The position numbers and the translations under genes were made by a program. Below the pieces are notes generated by a model. It searched no databases. It had not been told where the DNA came from and worked only from the letters and a program-made list of their open reading frames with translations. Positions 1 through 8,943 of a stretch of DNA of 64,000 nucleotides are shown piece by piece (the stretch's first letter is position 1; the number at the start of each line of letters is the position of its first letter). The stretch comes from CAWJMD01 sp963845675 (GTDB lineage Bacteria > Actinomycetota > Actinomycetes > Actinomycetales > CAWJMD01): NCBI GenBank assembly GCA_963845675.1, contig CAWJSX010000001.1:744001-808000 (forward strand), written 5' to 3'.

Positions 1-312
1 TTGTCGGCGGCCAGGTGCAGGTACGTGAACAGCGTCTGACCCTCACGCATCCGGTGGTACTCCGAGGCGATCGGCTCCTTCACCTTCAGGACCAGGTCCG
101 CCTCCCCCCACGTCTCGTCCGCGTCGGACGCGATCCGCGCACCCGCGGCGACGTAGTCCTCGTCGGTGATCGACGACCCCGACACCCGCGCCGGTCTCGA
201 CCACCACCTCGTGACCACTGCGCACGAGCTCGTGCGCACCGGACGGCGTGATCGCCACCCGGTACTCGTGGTTCTTGACCTCGCGGGGGATGCCCACCTT
301 CACAGCAGTCAC
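1..312 (-). CDS. ald: Alanine dehydrogenase, N-terminal part, frameshifted
   Basis: This is the start of an NAD-dependent alanine dehydrogenase, which interconverts L-alanine with pyruvate and ammonia. The gene runs off the left edge. The N-terminus reads VKVGIPREVKNHEYRVAITP, followed by HELVRSGHEVVVETGAGVG, the hallmark opening of the Ald/PntA family. Directly after GAGVG the frame breaks. Dropping one base from the C4 run at 177-180 restores SSITDEDYVAAGARI and, further on, VLKVKEPIASEYHRM and FTYLHLAADK, so the break is a single extra base in a homopolymer. I chose GTG at 312 because GAAGG lies just upstream; a second GTG at 303 is also possible. Roughly 100 residues are visible of a family length near 370. 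Confidence 0.85.
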
Positions 313-460
313 TCGTCCTTCGCCCATGTCGGCGCCACCGGCTCCGTTGCCGGTCGCGGATGCGTTGCGCGACGCCGGCCCCGGGTCTCCTCGACCGGGC
401 GGGTCACCCACCGCCCGCGAGTCTAGTGTCGGCGCGAGCCGCATCCACCAGGAGGAGCCC

Positions 461-1102
461 GTGCCGAACGCGTTGACCGTTCCCTACGCCCGCACCCCCG
501 CCAAGGCCACGCGGCAGGTGGTCGGCGACATCCTCCTCGTCCTGTGGGTGTGGTGGTGCTGGCGGGCCGCGAAGGCCGTCGAGGAGGCGGTCCTGTCGCT
601 CGCGGAGCCAGGCCGGCAGATCGACCGGGGGGCCAGCGACATCGCGTCCAGCCTGCGCGACGCCGGCAACACGGCCGAGCGCGTCCCGTTCGTGGGGGAC
701 GATCTCGCGAAGCCCTTCGGGTCGGCGGGGGACGCCGCCGACGCGGTGGCCGCCGCCGGCAGACGCCAGGTGGAGGTGGTCGAGGACCTCGCTGCCGTCC
801 TCCTCGTCGTCGTCCTCGTCGTGCCGGTCGTGCTGGCCCTGATGATCTACCTCCCCCGCCGCATCCGCTTCGTCCGGCGGATGGTCGCCGCCCGGAGGTT
901 CATCGACGCCGACGCGGACCTCGCCCTCTTCGCGCTCCGGGCCATGGCCAACCAGCCGATGCACCGCCTGGCCCGTGTCAGCGACGACCCCGTCACGGCG
1001 TGGCGAGCCGGTGACCCGCGCGTGGTGACCGCGCTCGCGGAGCTCGAGCTGCGCGACGCCGGGCTGCCGCTGCCCGTACCTAGCGGCAGGATGAGGGTGT
1101 GA
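461..1102 (+). CDS. Hypothetical two-TM membrane protein
   Basis: I do not recognise a named family. The protein has 213 residues. It shows a hydrophobic segment near residues 20-35 (DILLVLWVWWCW), an Ala/Gly/Asp-rich helical stretch in the middle, and a second very hydrophobic segment near 107-130 (AAVLLVVVLVVPVVLALMIYL) followed by the basic cytoplasmic-type sequence PRRIRFVRRMVAARR. That suggests two membrane helices enclosing an external loop. GTG at 461 was chosen because GGAGGAG lies a few bases upstream; upstream in-frame starts lack such a site. Its stop overlaps the patatin start (GTGA), so it is probably the first gene of the 461-3855 operon. A role tied to the lipid enzymes downstream is inference only. 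Confidence 0.72.
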   Translation: MPNALTVPYARTPAKATRQVVGDILLVLWVWWCWRAAKAVEEAVLSLAEPGRQIDRGASDIASSLRDAGNTAERVPFVGDDLAKPFGSAGDAADAVAAAGRRQVEVVEDLAAVLLVVVLVVPVVLALMIYLPRRIRFVRRMVAARRFIDADADLALFALRAMANQPMHRLARVSDDPVTAWRAGDPRVVTALAELELRDAGLPLPVPSGRMRV

Positions 1103-1956
1103 GCCCGTCCCGCACCGCCTTCGTCCTCGGTGGCGGCGGGGTGCTCGGCGCCAGCGAGGTGGGCATGGCCCGGGCGCTGGTCGACGCCGGGATCCGGCCG
1201 GACCTGGTGCTGGGCACCAGCGTGGGTGCCCTCAACGGCGCGGCGCTCGCCAAGGACCCCTCCCCCGCCACGATCGAGGCGCTGACCCGCATGTGGGTCG
1301 ACGAGGCCACGGCGGTCTGGGACGCGTCGACGCTCGACCGGGTGCGCTCGGTGGCCCGGACCGGGACGGCGCTGCACTCCGGCGAGGGGTTGCGCGCCCT
1401 GCTGCTCAAGACCGTCGGGGATCTCGACATCGACGACCTGGCGGTGCCGTTCGGGTGCTGCGCCAGCTCGATCGAGCGCGCGAGCGAGCACTGGTTCGAG
1501 TCGGGTCCGCTGGTGCCGGCCGTGCTGGCGTCGTGCGCCGTCCCCGGCCTGTTCCCCGCGGTGAGGGTCGGTGACGAGCACTTCCTCGACGGCGGGCTGG
1601 TGAACTCCATCCCGGTGTCCAGGGCGGTGGAGCGGGGGGCGACCACGATCTACGTGCTGCAGGTCGGGCGGGTGGAACGGTCGCTGGCGGCGCCGACCCG
1701 GCCCTGGGAGGTGGCGACCGTCGCGTTCGAGATCGCACGGCGACACCGCTTCTCGCGGGACCTCACGATGATCCCCGACGGCGTGACGGTGCACGTGCTC
1801 CCGAGCGGCGACCCGGCGACCCCGATGAGCAACCTGCGCTACCGCAACACGTCGGCGGTCCCCCGTCGCATCGACGCGGCGTACGAGGCGAGCGCCCGCT
1901 ACCTCCGCGAGGTCAGCGTGCAGGACCCGAGCGTCGTGGCGGGAGAAGGCATCTAG
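1099..1956 (+). CDS. Patatin-like phospholipase
   Basis: Serine acyl hydrolase of the patatin/RssA type, expected to release fatty acids from phospholipids or acylglycerols. The 285-residue protein has the oxyanion-hole glycine stretch GGGGVLG (about 11-17), the nucleophile elbow GTSVG (Ser about 41) and the second catalytic element DGG (Asp about 164, in FLDGGLVNSIP). Together these give the Ser-Asp dyad of the family. No signal peptide is seen, so it is probably cytoplasmic or membrane-associated. It starts at GTG inside the stop of the upstream gene, and its TAG shares one base with the start of the acyltransferase, which implies translational coupling and a possible deacylation/reacylation pairing. 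Confidence 0.9.
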   Translation: MSPSRTAFVLGGGGVLGASEVGMARALVDAGIRPDLVLGTSVGALNGAALAKDPSPATIEALTRMWVDEATAVWDASTLDRVRSVARTGTALHSGEGLRALLLKTVGDLDIDDLAVPFGCCASSIERASEHWFESGPLVPAVLASCAVPGLFPAVRVGDEHFLDGGLVNSIPVSRAVERGATTIYVLQVGRVERSLAAPTRPWEVATVAFEIARRHRFSRDLTMIPDGVTVHVLPSGDPATPMSNLRYRNTSAVPRRIDAAYEASARYLREVSVQDPSVVAGEGI

Positions 1957-3011
1957 TGCTGCCACCCGTCTGGGTCCGGCGCGTCGTCGTCGCTCCCGCC
2001 GTGGTGGCGCTGACTCTTGTCACCCTCAGCGTGCTACCGCTCGTGCTGCTCGTCACCGCGCTGCTCAGCCCTGTGATCCCGGGGCGTTGGCGACCGTTGC
2101 GCGTGCTGTGGCTGGTGCTCCTCTACCTGTTGCTCGAGTCCGCGACGCTCGTCGCCCTCCTGGTGCTGTGGATCGCCTCGGGGTTCGGCTGGCGGATCCG
2201 CTCGCCGCGCTTCGAGCGGACGCACTACGACCTCGTGCAGGCCGTCCTCTCGTTCCTCTTCGCCGAGGCGCAGAGGGTGCTGAAGGTGCAGGTCAGTGTG
2301 GAAGGTCCTGAGCCGTCAGCGTTCTCAGGCCGACCGCTGCTCGTCTTCTGTCGGCACGCGGGGCCGGGAGACTCCTTCCTGCTCGTCCACGCGCTGCTCT
2401 CCTGGTACGACCGCGAGCCGCGCATCGTGCTCAAGGACACGCTGCAGTGGGACCCGGTGATCGACATCCTGCTGGGCCGGCTCCCGAACCGGTTCATCCG
2501 TCCCGGCCGGGGGCGCACGGTCGACGGGGACTCGACGATCGAGGTCGTCGCCGACCTGGCGTCCAACCTGGACGACGACGACGCGCTCGTGATCTTCCCC
2601 GAGGGCGGCAACTTCACGGCTCGGCGACGCGCACGGGCGATCGCCAAGCTGCGTGAGAAGGGGATGGTGGCCGAGGCCGAGAAGGCCGAGCGTCTGCGCA
2701 ACGTCCTGCCGCCGCGCCCCGGCGGTGTCGGTGCCGCGCTGGACGCGGCTCCGGACGCCGACGTCGTCTGGGTGGCCCACAGCGGTCTGGACCACCTCGT
2801 CACCGCTGGGGACGTCTGGCGGGCGCTCCCGATGGACACGGAGATCCGCATGCGCTGGTGGCAGGTGCCGGCCGCCGACGTGCCGCACGAGCCCGACGAG
2901 CGCGTCGACTGGCTCTACGGCTGGTGGGCACGCATCGACGGGTGGGTCGGTGAGCAGAACGAGGCGCAGAGCCTGCCCGTGGCCACCCGACCGGTGGCGG
3001 ACGGTGGGTAG
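1956..3011 (+). CDS. PlsC-like 1-acylglycerol-3-phosphate acyltransferase family protein
   Basis: Membrane-bound glycerolipid acyltransferase of the PlsC/LPLAT fold, transferring acyl groups to a lysophospholipid or related acceptor. It has 351 residues. The N-terminal 90 residues contain two hydrophobic segments. The catalytic HX4D motif appears as HAGPGD (His about 134) and the substrate-binding FPEG motif as FPEGGNF. The family usually has about 200-260 residues, so this is a longer version with extra N- and C-terminal parts. The GTG start uses the last base of the preceding TAG, and the next gene starts 8 bases before this stop, so it is mid-operon. The exact acceptor cannot be told from sequence. 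Confidence 0.85.
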   Translation: MLPPVWVRRVVVAPAVVALTLVTLSVLPLVLLVTALLSPVIPGRWRPLRVLWLVLLYLLLESATLVALLVLWIASGFGWRIRSPRFERTHYDLVQAVLSFLFAEAQRVLKVQVSVEGPEPSAFSGRPLLVFCRHAGPGDSFLLVHALLSWYDREPRIVLKDTLQWDPVIDILLGRLPNRFIRPGRGRTVDGDSTIEVVADLASNLDDDDALVIFPEGGNFTARRRARAIAKLREKGMVAEAEKAERLRNVLPPRPGGVGAALDAAPDADVVWVAHSGLDHLVTAGDVWRALPMDTEIRMRWWQVPAADVPHEPDERVDWLYGWWARIDGWVGEQNEAQSLPVATRPVADGG

Positions 3012-3855
3012 GCAGCCACGCAGGAGCGCCGCCACCCCTGGGCCGGGACGCATCGCGCCCGCCGAGGGCACGTACCCGATCGACACCGGCGAGGCGGTGC
3101 TGGAGCGGTCGCGGGACGACCCGGGGCTGTGGACCCTGTCGGTGAACGGCGTGCCGTCGTCGGCCGTGCACCCCGACGACCCCACGCGCCTGGACTTCGA
3201 GTACCTGCAGCTGCTGGCGCATGCCCTGGCTCTGCACGCCAGGCCCGAGCCGGAGCCCCTCGACGTGGTGCACCTCGGCGGGGCGGCCTGTGCCCTGCCG
3301 TGGGCTGTCGAGGTCGCCCGGCCCGGTTCGAGCCAGGTCGTCGCCGAGGTCGACTCCGAGCTCGCGCGCCTCGTCCGCACGTGGTTCGCGCTCCCTCGGT
3401 CGCCCCGCCTGCGCCTCCAGGTGGGGGACGCCCGCGCGGTGCTCGCGAGCCGCCGGGACGGCTCGGCCGACGCCGTGGTGCGCGACGTCTTCGCGGGCGA
3501 CTCGACGCCGGGGCACCTCGTCACGCAGGAGTTCGTCGCGGACGCGTCCCGCGTGCTCCGCGACGACGGTCTCTATCTCGCGAACGTCGCCGACCGTCCG
3601 CCGCTGGCGATGCTCCGGTCCGAGATCGCCACCGTGGCAAGCGTCTTCACGCACGCTGGACTCGTCGCCGAGACGGCCATGCTGCGCGGGCGTCGGTACG
3701 CCAACGCGGTTCTCGTCGGCAGCCGGTCCCCCGTGCCGTGGCACGACCTGCAGCGAGGCGTCGGCCGCACCGGTCTCGCGCTGCGGGTCGTCAGCGGCAC
3801 CGACCTCGCCCGCATGGCGGCCGGGGCCGGCGTGCTGCTCGACCCCTCGACCTGA
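3004..3855 (+). CDS. Spermidine-synthase-like SAM-fold protein
   Basis: Rossmann-fold protein related to the spermidine/spermine synthase family. Its 283 residues include a nucleotide-type glycine loop (VVHLGGAACALPWAV), an acidic strand end (VAEVDSEL), and a DAR/DVF region (VGDARAVLAS, RDVFAGDSTPGHL) as in polyamine synthases. In actinobacteria such stand-alone proteins are often annotated as fused MFS/spermidine synthase or methyltransferase-like, and true polyamine synthase activity is uncertain. GTG at 3004 overlaps the acyltransferase stop by 8 bases; longer upstream starts would lie inside that gene. It is probably the last gene of the 461-3855 operon. Confidence 0.8.
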   Translation: MGRQPRRSAATPGPGRIAPAEGTYPIDTGEAVLERSRDDPGLWTLSVNGVPSSAVHPDDPTRLDFEYLQLLAHALALHARPEPEPLDVVHLGGAACALPWAVEVARPGSSQVVAEVDSELARLVRTWFALPRSPRLRLQVGDARAVLASRRDGSADAVVRDVFAGDSTPGHLVTQEFVADASRVLRDDGLYLANVADRPPLAMLRSEIATVASVFTHAGLVAETAMLRGRRYANAVLVGSRSPVPWHDLQRGVGRTGLALRVVSGTDLARMAAGAGVLLDPST

Positions 3856-3918
3856 GGACCCATCCCTCGGCGCGCCCCGGAGGTGGCGGCGGGGGTCGTG
3901 GTCCGGCACACTCCGCCC

Positions 3919-4770
3919 ATGTCGACCCACAGCGCATCGGAGTCCCAGTCGGCCGGCGAGGTAGTCCGCCGGGTATCGGACAGCAAGTGGCTGGAGCGCC
4001 TCGCCAGGGTCGGGTGGGTCGTCGAGGGCCTCCTGCACCTCGTCATCGGGTTCATCGCGGTGCGCCTCGCGACCGGTGACGCCGCGAGCGGCTCCGCGGA
4101 CCAGACCGGCGCACTGGCGACCCTCGCGCAGTCCGGGGCCGGGCGCGCGGCCCTGTGGGTGGGCGTTGCGGGCTTCGCGTGCATGGCGGTCTGGCAGGCG
4201 ACGAACGTCGTCTTCGGGGCAGGTTCGTCGGGAGCGCTCGCGACCGACCACACCGACCAGATGAAGGACCGCGGCAAGGCCGCCGCCAAGACCATCCTCT
4301 ACAGCGCGCTCGCCGTGACCACCTTCACGTTCGCCCGCGGCGGCTCGTCCTCGGCGGGCCAGCAGAGCTCGGACTTCACCGCCGCCCTGGTCGACACCGG
4401 CCCCGGCCGCGCCCTGGTCGTCGCGGTCGGCCTCGGCACCGCGGCCGTCGGCGCCTACCTCGTGCACAAGGGCGCGACGAAGAAGTTCCTGCGCGACCTC
4501 GAGCGCACCGGAGGCGGCCACGTGTCCACCGGCGTGCGCGTCCTCGGGATGGTCGGCTACGTCGCCAAGGGCCTCGTCATCGTGATGGTCGGCGGGCTGT
4601 TCGTGATCGCCGGCGTGCGCCAGACGTCCGGACAGGCAACGGGTATCGACGGCGCCCTCCGCACGCTGCTGAGCCAGCCGTACGGGTCCTTCCTCCTGGT
4701 CGCGATCGCCCTCGGCCTCGCCGCGTTCGGCGTGTACCTCTTCGCGCGGGCGCGCTTCGCCCGGATGTGA
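3919..4770 (+). CDS. DUF1206 domain-containing membrane protein
   Basis: Integral membrane protein with the repeated two-helix DUF1206 unit. The 283 residues show about six hydrophobic helices arranged as three pairs, with recurring patterns such as RVGWVVEGLLHLVIGFIA, VLGMVGYVAKGLVIVMVGGLF and LGLAAFGVYLFARARFARM. The function of the family is unknown. ATG at 3919 gives an N-terminus rich in Ser/Glu before the first helix. A GTG at 3883 in the same frame is possible but would add an unremarkable extension. The gene is separated from the preceding stop by 63 bases and may have its own promoter. Confidence 0.85.
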   Translation: MSTHSASESQSAGEVVRRVSDSKWLERLARVGWVVEGLLHLVIGFIAVRLATGDAASGSADQTGALATLAQSGAGRAALWVGVAGFACMAVWQATNVVFGAGSSGALATDHTDQMKDRGKAAAKTILYSALAVTTFTFARGGSSSAGQQSSDFTAALVDTGPGRALVVAVGLGTAAVGAYLVHKGATKKFLRDLERTGGGHVSTGVRVLGMVGYVAKGLVIVMVGGLFVIAGVRQTSGQATGIDGALRTLLSQPYGSFLLVAIALGLAAFGVYLFARARFARM

Positions 4771-4790
4771 CCCACCCCAGCGGAGCTGGC

Positions 4791-6494
4791 TCAGAGCGCC
4801 GCCAGCGCCGCAGTCAGGTCGTCCAGACCGAGCGAGCCCATCGACAGGGCCTTCATGTGCCAGGTCTTCAGGTCGAGCTGGCGGCCGTCCTGCGCGTGGC
4901 GGGTCCGCGCCTGGTCCCGCCCGTCGAGCCACGCCCGCTCCCCGAGCTTGTAGCTGATCGCCTGCCCGGGCCAACCCAGGTAGCGGACGATCTCGCTGTC
5001 GATGAACGCGGCCGAACGGCCCGAGTGGGCACCGAAGAACTCGCGGGCGAGGGCGGGGGTCCACCGCTGCCCGGGTGCCACCGGCGAGTCACCCGGGATC
5101 TCCAGCTCGAGGTGCATGCCGATGTCGATGACCACGCGGACGGCGCGCATGATCTGAGCGTCGAGGTAGCCGATCCGCGCGGGCAGGTCGAGGTAGCCGA
5201 GCTCGTCCATCAGCCGCTCCGCGTAGAGCGCCCACCCCTCGGTGCAGGCGCTGTTCGACCCGACGGACGTCTGGAAGACCGACAGCTGGGGCGCCACGTG
5301 CACCCACTGGGCGAGCTGCAGGTGGTGACCCGGGACTCCCTCGTGGTACCAGGTGCTCACGAGGTCCCACAGGGGGAACCGCGTCTCGCCCAGGGTCGGC
5401 AGCCAGGTGCGTCCGGGTCGGGAGAAGTCCATCGACGGCCGCGTGTAGTACGGGGCGGCCGCACTGCCGGGAGGCGCGATCATGGCCTCGACCCGGCGGA
5501 TCGGCTCGGCGATGTCGAAGTGCGTCCCCTGCAGGTCGCTGATCGCGGTGTCCATCATGTGCTGCAGCCGCTCGCGCACCTGCTCGACACCCTCGACCGC
5601 CTCGCCGTTCTGGTTGAGGTGCGTCATCGCCTCCAAGGGCGTCGCCCCCGGGAGCACCTCCTGCGCCGCCCCCCGCATCTGCTCGTCCAGGCGCCGGTAC
5701 TCGGCCCAGCCCCAGGCGTAGGCCTCCTCGAGGTCGAGGTCGGCCCCCGTGCTGGCCCGGGCCGTCACGCGGTAGCGCTCGGCCCCGACCGCGTCGGGTG
5801 TGCCCTGGGCGGCCGGGAGATAGGTGCCGGCCAGGTACTCGCGCAGCTCGGTCACGCCGGTGGCAGCGGCGTCCGCGGACGTGCCCAGGTCGTCACGCAG
5901 GCGCTCCGGTCCGTCGGACACGAACTCGTGGAACCAGGTGCGGTCCCCCGCGACCCACTCGTCCAGCTGGCCCACGAGAGCCTCGACCTGGAGGGGCGCG
6001 GAGAACAGGCCGCGGCGTCGCCCCTCCTCGAGCGACGCGACGTGGCTGCGGTACGCCTCCGGTACCCGGGACATGCGGCGCCCGATGGCCGACCAGTCGT
6101 CGTCCGTCGACGTCGGCATGAGGTTGAACAGGCCGCGCACGGACTGGGCGGGCCCGAAGATGTTGCGGATCCCGCGCAGGTTCTCTCCGGTCTGCGACAT
6201 GTCGAGCGAGGCCGTCAGCCGCTCGCGCAGCACCGTGGCGCAGCGGGTCTCGGCGGGGTCGTCGGCGCTCGCGGCCTCGACCCGGTCGAGCGCAGCGAGG
6301 GTGTCCCGGGCCAGGTCGTCGAGAGCGTCCTGGCCGTCGGGTGAGAGGTCGGGAAGGCGGTCCTCGTGCGGCCGAGCCCCCAACGCCGTCGACACCCTCG
6401 GGTCGAGGTCCACCAGGTGGGACACGTACTCGTCCGCCACCCCGCGAGGGCTGTCGGTCGTGAAGGCACGGTGCGTCGTCTCGGGGGTTCGCAT
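4791..6494 (-). CDS. DUF885 family metallopeptidase-like protein
   Basis: DUF885 proteins are predicted zinc-dependent peptidases of mainly unknown substrate. This one is 567 residues long, the usual length for the family. It carries the signature HEGVPGHHLQ (about residue 383), which resembles an HEXXH-type zinc site with an inserted stretch, and the downstream glutamate motif EGWALYAERL. C-terminal elements such as YLGWPGQAISYKLGE are also typical. No signal peptide is present, so it is probably cytoplasmic. It stands alone, convergent with the DUF1206 gene (20 bases between the stops) and divergent from recQ, with about 140 bases shared upstream. Confidence 0.9.
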   Translation of the reverse strand: MRTPETTHRAFTTDSPRGVADEYVSHLVDLDPRVSTALGARPHEDRLPDLSPDGQDALDDLARDTLAALDRVEAASADDPAETRCATVLRERLTASLDMSQTGENLRGIRNIFGPAQSVRGLFNLMPTSTDDDWSAIGRRMSRVPEAYRSHVASLEEGRRRGLFSAPLQVEALVGQLDEWVAGDRTWFHEFVSDGPERLRDDLGTSADAAATGVTELREYLAGTYLPAAQGTPDAVGAERYRVTARASTGADLDLEEAYAWGWAEYRRLDEQMRGAAQEVLPGATPLEAMTHLNQNGEAVEGVEQVRERLQHMMDTAISDLQGTHFDIAEPIRRVEAMIAPPGSAAAPYYTRPSMDFSRPGRTWLPTLGETRFPLWDLVSTWYHEGVPGHHLQLAQWVHVAPQLSVFQTSVGSNSACTEGWALYAERLMDELGYLDLPARIGYLDAQIMRAVRVVIDIGMHLELEIPGDSPVAPGQRWTPALAREFFGAHSGRSAAFIDSEIVRYLGWPGQAISYKLGERAWLDGRDQARTRHAQDGRQLDLKTWHMKALSMGSLGLDDLTAALAAL

Positions 6495-6631
6495 TCGTCC
6501 ATCCTGCCGGTGGATGTCCCGCTTGTCAGGCTGGCCGCACGCCGTGAGGAGCCTGGGGTACGAGCGGTGCCACGGCCCTCGCGTCCGACGCCGGCCCGTC
6601 CCCGTCGGGGGCGGCGTCTAGCGTGTCGGGC

Positions 6632-8797
6632 ATGACGGCGACGAGCGAGACCGACCTCAGGTCCAGGGCCGACGAGGTGCTGCGGGCCCTCACCGCCCGC
6701 CCCGAGGCCGCCTTCCGGGAGGGTCAGTGGGAGGCCGTCGAAGCGCTCGTGGCCCGTCGTGAGCGGGCCCTCGTCGTCCAGCGCACGGGGTGGGGCAAGT
6801 CGGCGGTCTACTTCGTCGCCACCGCCCTGCGGCGGCAGGAGGGTGCCGGGCCCACCCTGCTGGTGTCCCCGCTGCTCGCCCTGATGCGCGACCAGATCGC
6901 CGCCGCCGCCCGGGCCGGCGTGCGCGCCGAGCAGCTCAGCTCCGCCAACCCGACGGAGTGGGGCGAGGTCGTGGGCCGGGTCGAGGCCGACCAGGTCGAC
7001 GTGCTGCTGGTCTCCCCCGAGCGCCTCACCAACCCGCGCTTCCGTGACGAGGTGCTGCCCGGCCTGGTCGAGCGGTGCGGTCTGCTGGTCGTGGACGAGG
7101 CGCACTGCGTCAGCGACTGGGGCCACGACTTCCGCCCGGACTACCGGCGCATCCGCGACCTGCTGGCCGACCTGCCCGCCCGCACACCCGTCCTGGCGAC
7201 CACGGCGACGGCGAACGCGCGCGTGGTCGACGACGTGGCCGAGCAGCTCACGGCCGGGCACGACGGGGCCGTCGTGCCGGTCACGACGGTGCGCGGACCC
7301 CTGGCCCGCGACTCGTTGCGGCTGGGCGTGCTGCGCCTCCCCGACGCCGCCGCACGGCTGGCCTGGCTGGCCGCCCACCTCGACGACCTGCCCGGCAGCG
7401 GCATCGTCTACGCGCTGACGGTGAGCGCGGCGGAGGACACGGCGACGTACCTGCGCGAGGCCGGCCACACGGTGCGGGCGTACACGGGCCGCACCGACGA
7501 CGCCGAGCGTCGAGACGCCGAGGAGGCGCTGCGCCGCAACGAGGTCAAGGCGCTCGTCGCCACCTCCGCGCTGGGCATGGGGTTCGACAAGCCGGACCTC
7601 GGCTTCGTCGTGCACCTGGGGGCGCCGTCCTCACCGGTCAGCTACTACCAGCAGGTCGGTCGCGCGGGCCGCGCCGTCGAGCGGGCCGACGTGCTGGCCC
7701 TGCCCGGTCCGGAGGACGCCGCGATCTGGCACTGGTTCGCCACCTCGTCCATGCCCGACCCGCAGCGCGCGAACGCCGTGGTCGACGCCCTCGACCAGGT
7801 ACGCGACCACGGGGGCAAGCCGCTGTCGGTCGGCGTTCTCGAGACGGTGGCCGACATCCGCCGGACCCGCCTCGAGCTGCTGCTCAAGGTGCTGGCCGTC
7901 GACGGAGCGATCCGTCGCGAGGGCTCGGGCTGGATCGGCACCGGTGCGGGCTGGACCTACGACGGGGAGAGGTACCGCCGCGTCACCGAGGCCCGCGAGA
8001 ACGAGCAGCAGGCGATGCTGCGGTACCTGCGCGCGCACGACGACCCCGCCGCCACGTGCCGGATGGCCTTCCTCCAGGAGGAGCTGGACGACGAGACGGC
8101 GACTCCCTGTGGACGCTGCGACGTGTGCGCGGGCGCCTGGTACCCCACCGACGTCCCGGAGCAGTCCCGCGCGGTGGCCGACCAGGCGCTGCACCGCCCC
8201 GGGGTCGAGCTCGAGCCGCGCCGCATGTGGCCGACCGGGATGCCTCGCCTCGGGGTCGAGGTCAGCGGTCGCATCCCGGCCGGCGAGCAGCTCGCGTCCG
8301 GCCGCGCCGTAGCCCGACTCACCGACCTCGGCTGGGGCCAGCGCCTGCGCGAGCTGCTCGCCGACGGCAGCCCCGACGAGCCCGTCGACGACGCCCTGCT
8401 CCGCGCGTGCACGCAGGTGCTCGCAGGCTGGGGCTGGGAGCAGCGGCCGGCGGGCATCGTGATGATGTCGTCGCGTCGGCGACCCGTTCTCGTGACGTCG
8501 GTGGCCGAGCGGCTCGCCGAGCTGGGACGCCTGCCCCTCCTGGGTGCCGTCACCCCCGCCGGCCACGGCCCGGACGGCTCGGCGGGTGGCAACAGCGCGT
8601 ACCGCCTCGCCGGCGTCTGGGACCGCTTCTCCGTCGGCCCCGAGCTGGCGTCCCGCGCCGCCGATCTCGAGGGCGCTCCCGTCCTGCTCGTGGACGACCT
8701 GGCCGACTCGCGCTGGACCCTGACCGTCGCCGGCCGTGAGCTGCGCCGCGCCGGCTTCGGCCCGGTCCTCCCGCTCGTGCTGGCCCTCGCCGGCTGA
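6632..8797 (+). CDS. recQ: RecQ-family ATP-dependent DNA helicase with C-terminal PRTase-like domain
   Basis: 3'-5' DNA helicase of superfamily 2, acting in recombination and replication-fork repair. The 721 residues contain a Walker A variant TGWGKS (about 52), the DEAH box in VVDEAHCVSDWGHDFRPDYR (about 155), helicase motif VI in YYQQVGRAGRA, and a RecQ zinc cluster whose last cysteines are in CGRCDVC (about 495). No HRDC domain is evident. Instead the last 200 residues resemble a phosphoribosyltransferase: a PSRRRP-like stretch (SSRRRPVLVTSVAERLAELG) and the PRPP-loop-like VLLVDDLADSRWTLT near residues 686-700, although the usual TG is replaced by SR. ATG at 6632 was preferred to GTG at 6623. 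A strong hairpin follows the gene. Confidence 0.9.
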   Translation: MTATSETDLRSRADEVLRALTARPEAAFREGQWEAVEALVARRERALVVQRTGWGKSAVYFVATALRRQEGAGPTLLVSPLLALMRDQIAAAARAGVRAEQLSSANPTEWGEVVGRVEADQVDVLLVSPERLTNPRFRDEVLPGLVERCGLLVVDEAHCVSDWGHDFRPDYRRIRDLLADLPARTPVLATTATANARVVDDVAEQLTAGHDGAVVPVTTVRGPLARDSLRLGVLRLPDAAARLAWLAAHLDDLPGSGIVYALTVSAAEDTATYLREAGHTVRAYTGRTDDAERRDAEEALRRNEVKALVATSALGMGFDKPDLGFVVHLGAPSSPVSYYQQVGRAGRAVERADVLALPGPEDAAIWHWFATSSMPDPQRANAVVDALDQVRDHGGKPLSVGVLETVADIRRTRLELLLKVLAVDGAIRREGSGWIGTGAGWTYDGERYRRVTEARENEQQAMLRYLRAHDDPAATCRMAFLQEELDDETATPCGRCDVCAGAWYPTDVPEQSRAVADQALHRPGVELEPRRMWPTGMPRLGVEVSGRIPAGEQLASGRAVARLTDLGWGQRLRELLADGSPDEPVDDALLRACTQVLAGWGWEQRPAGIVMMSSRRRPVLVTSVAERLAELGRLPLLGAVTPAGHGPDGSAGGNSAYRLAGVWDRFSVGPELASRAADLEGAPVLLVDDLADSRWTLTVAGRELRRAGFGPVLPLVLALAG

Positions 8798-8822
8798 CCT
8801 CGCCCGCCGCCCCAACCCCCTC

Positions 8823-8880
8823 CTCGCGATACGGCGTGTTCTCGGTGCGCCGCAGGTCCTGAGACACCGAGAACGCGCCG
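8823..8880 (+). repeat. Dispersed palindromic repeat, copy A (probable recQ terminator)
   Basis: An imperfect hairpin with 15-base arms (8833-8847 and 8865-8879, one mismatch) and a 17-base loop lies 26 bases after recQ. Its left flank CTCGCG and arm CGGCGTGTTCTCGGT match the copies at 23521 and 24078 in the same orientation. It could terminate recQ transcription. The shared flank shows it belongs to a dispersed element and is not a chance terminator. Confidence 0.7.
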
Positions 8881-8943
8881 ACGTGCGCCGGGTGGGGCGC
8901 ACGTAGAGTCGGCCGGACGACGAGGACCCGACTGGAGGACGCG

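Noticed and set aside
2800..5064. Long minus-strand open frames opposite plsC, the synthase-like gene and DUF1206
   Set aside because: They read as Arg/Pro/Gly-rich shadow sequence with no family motif and lie opposite well-supported genes.
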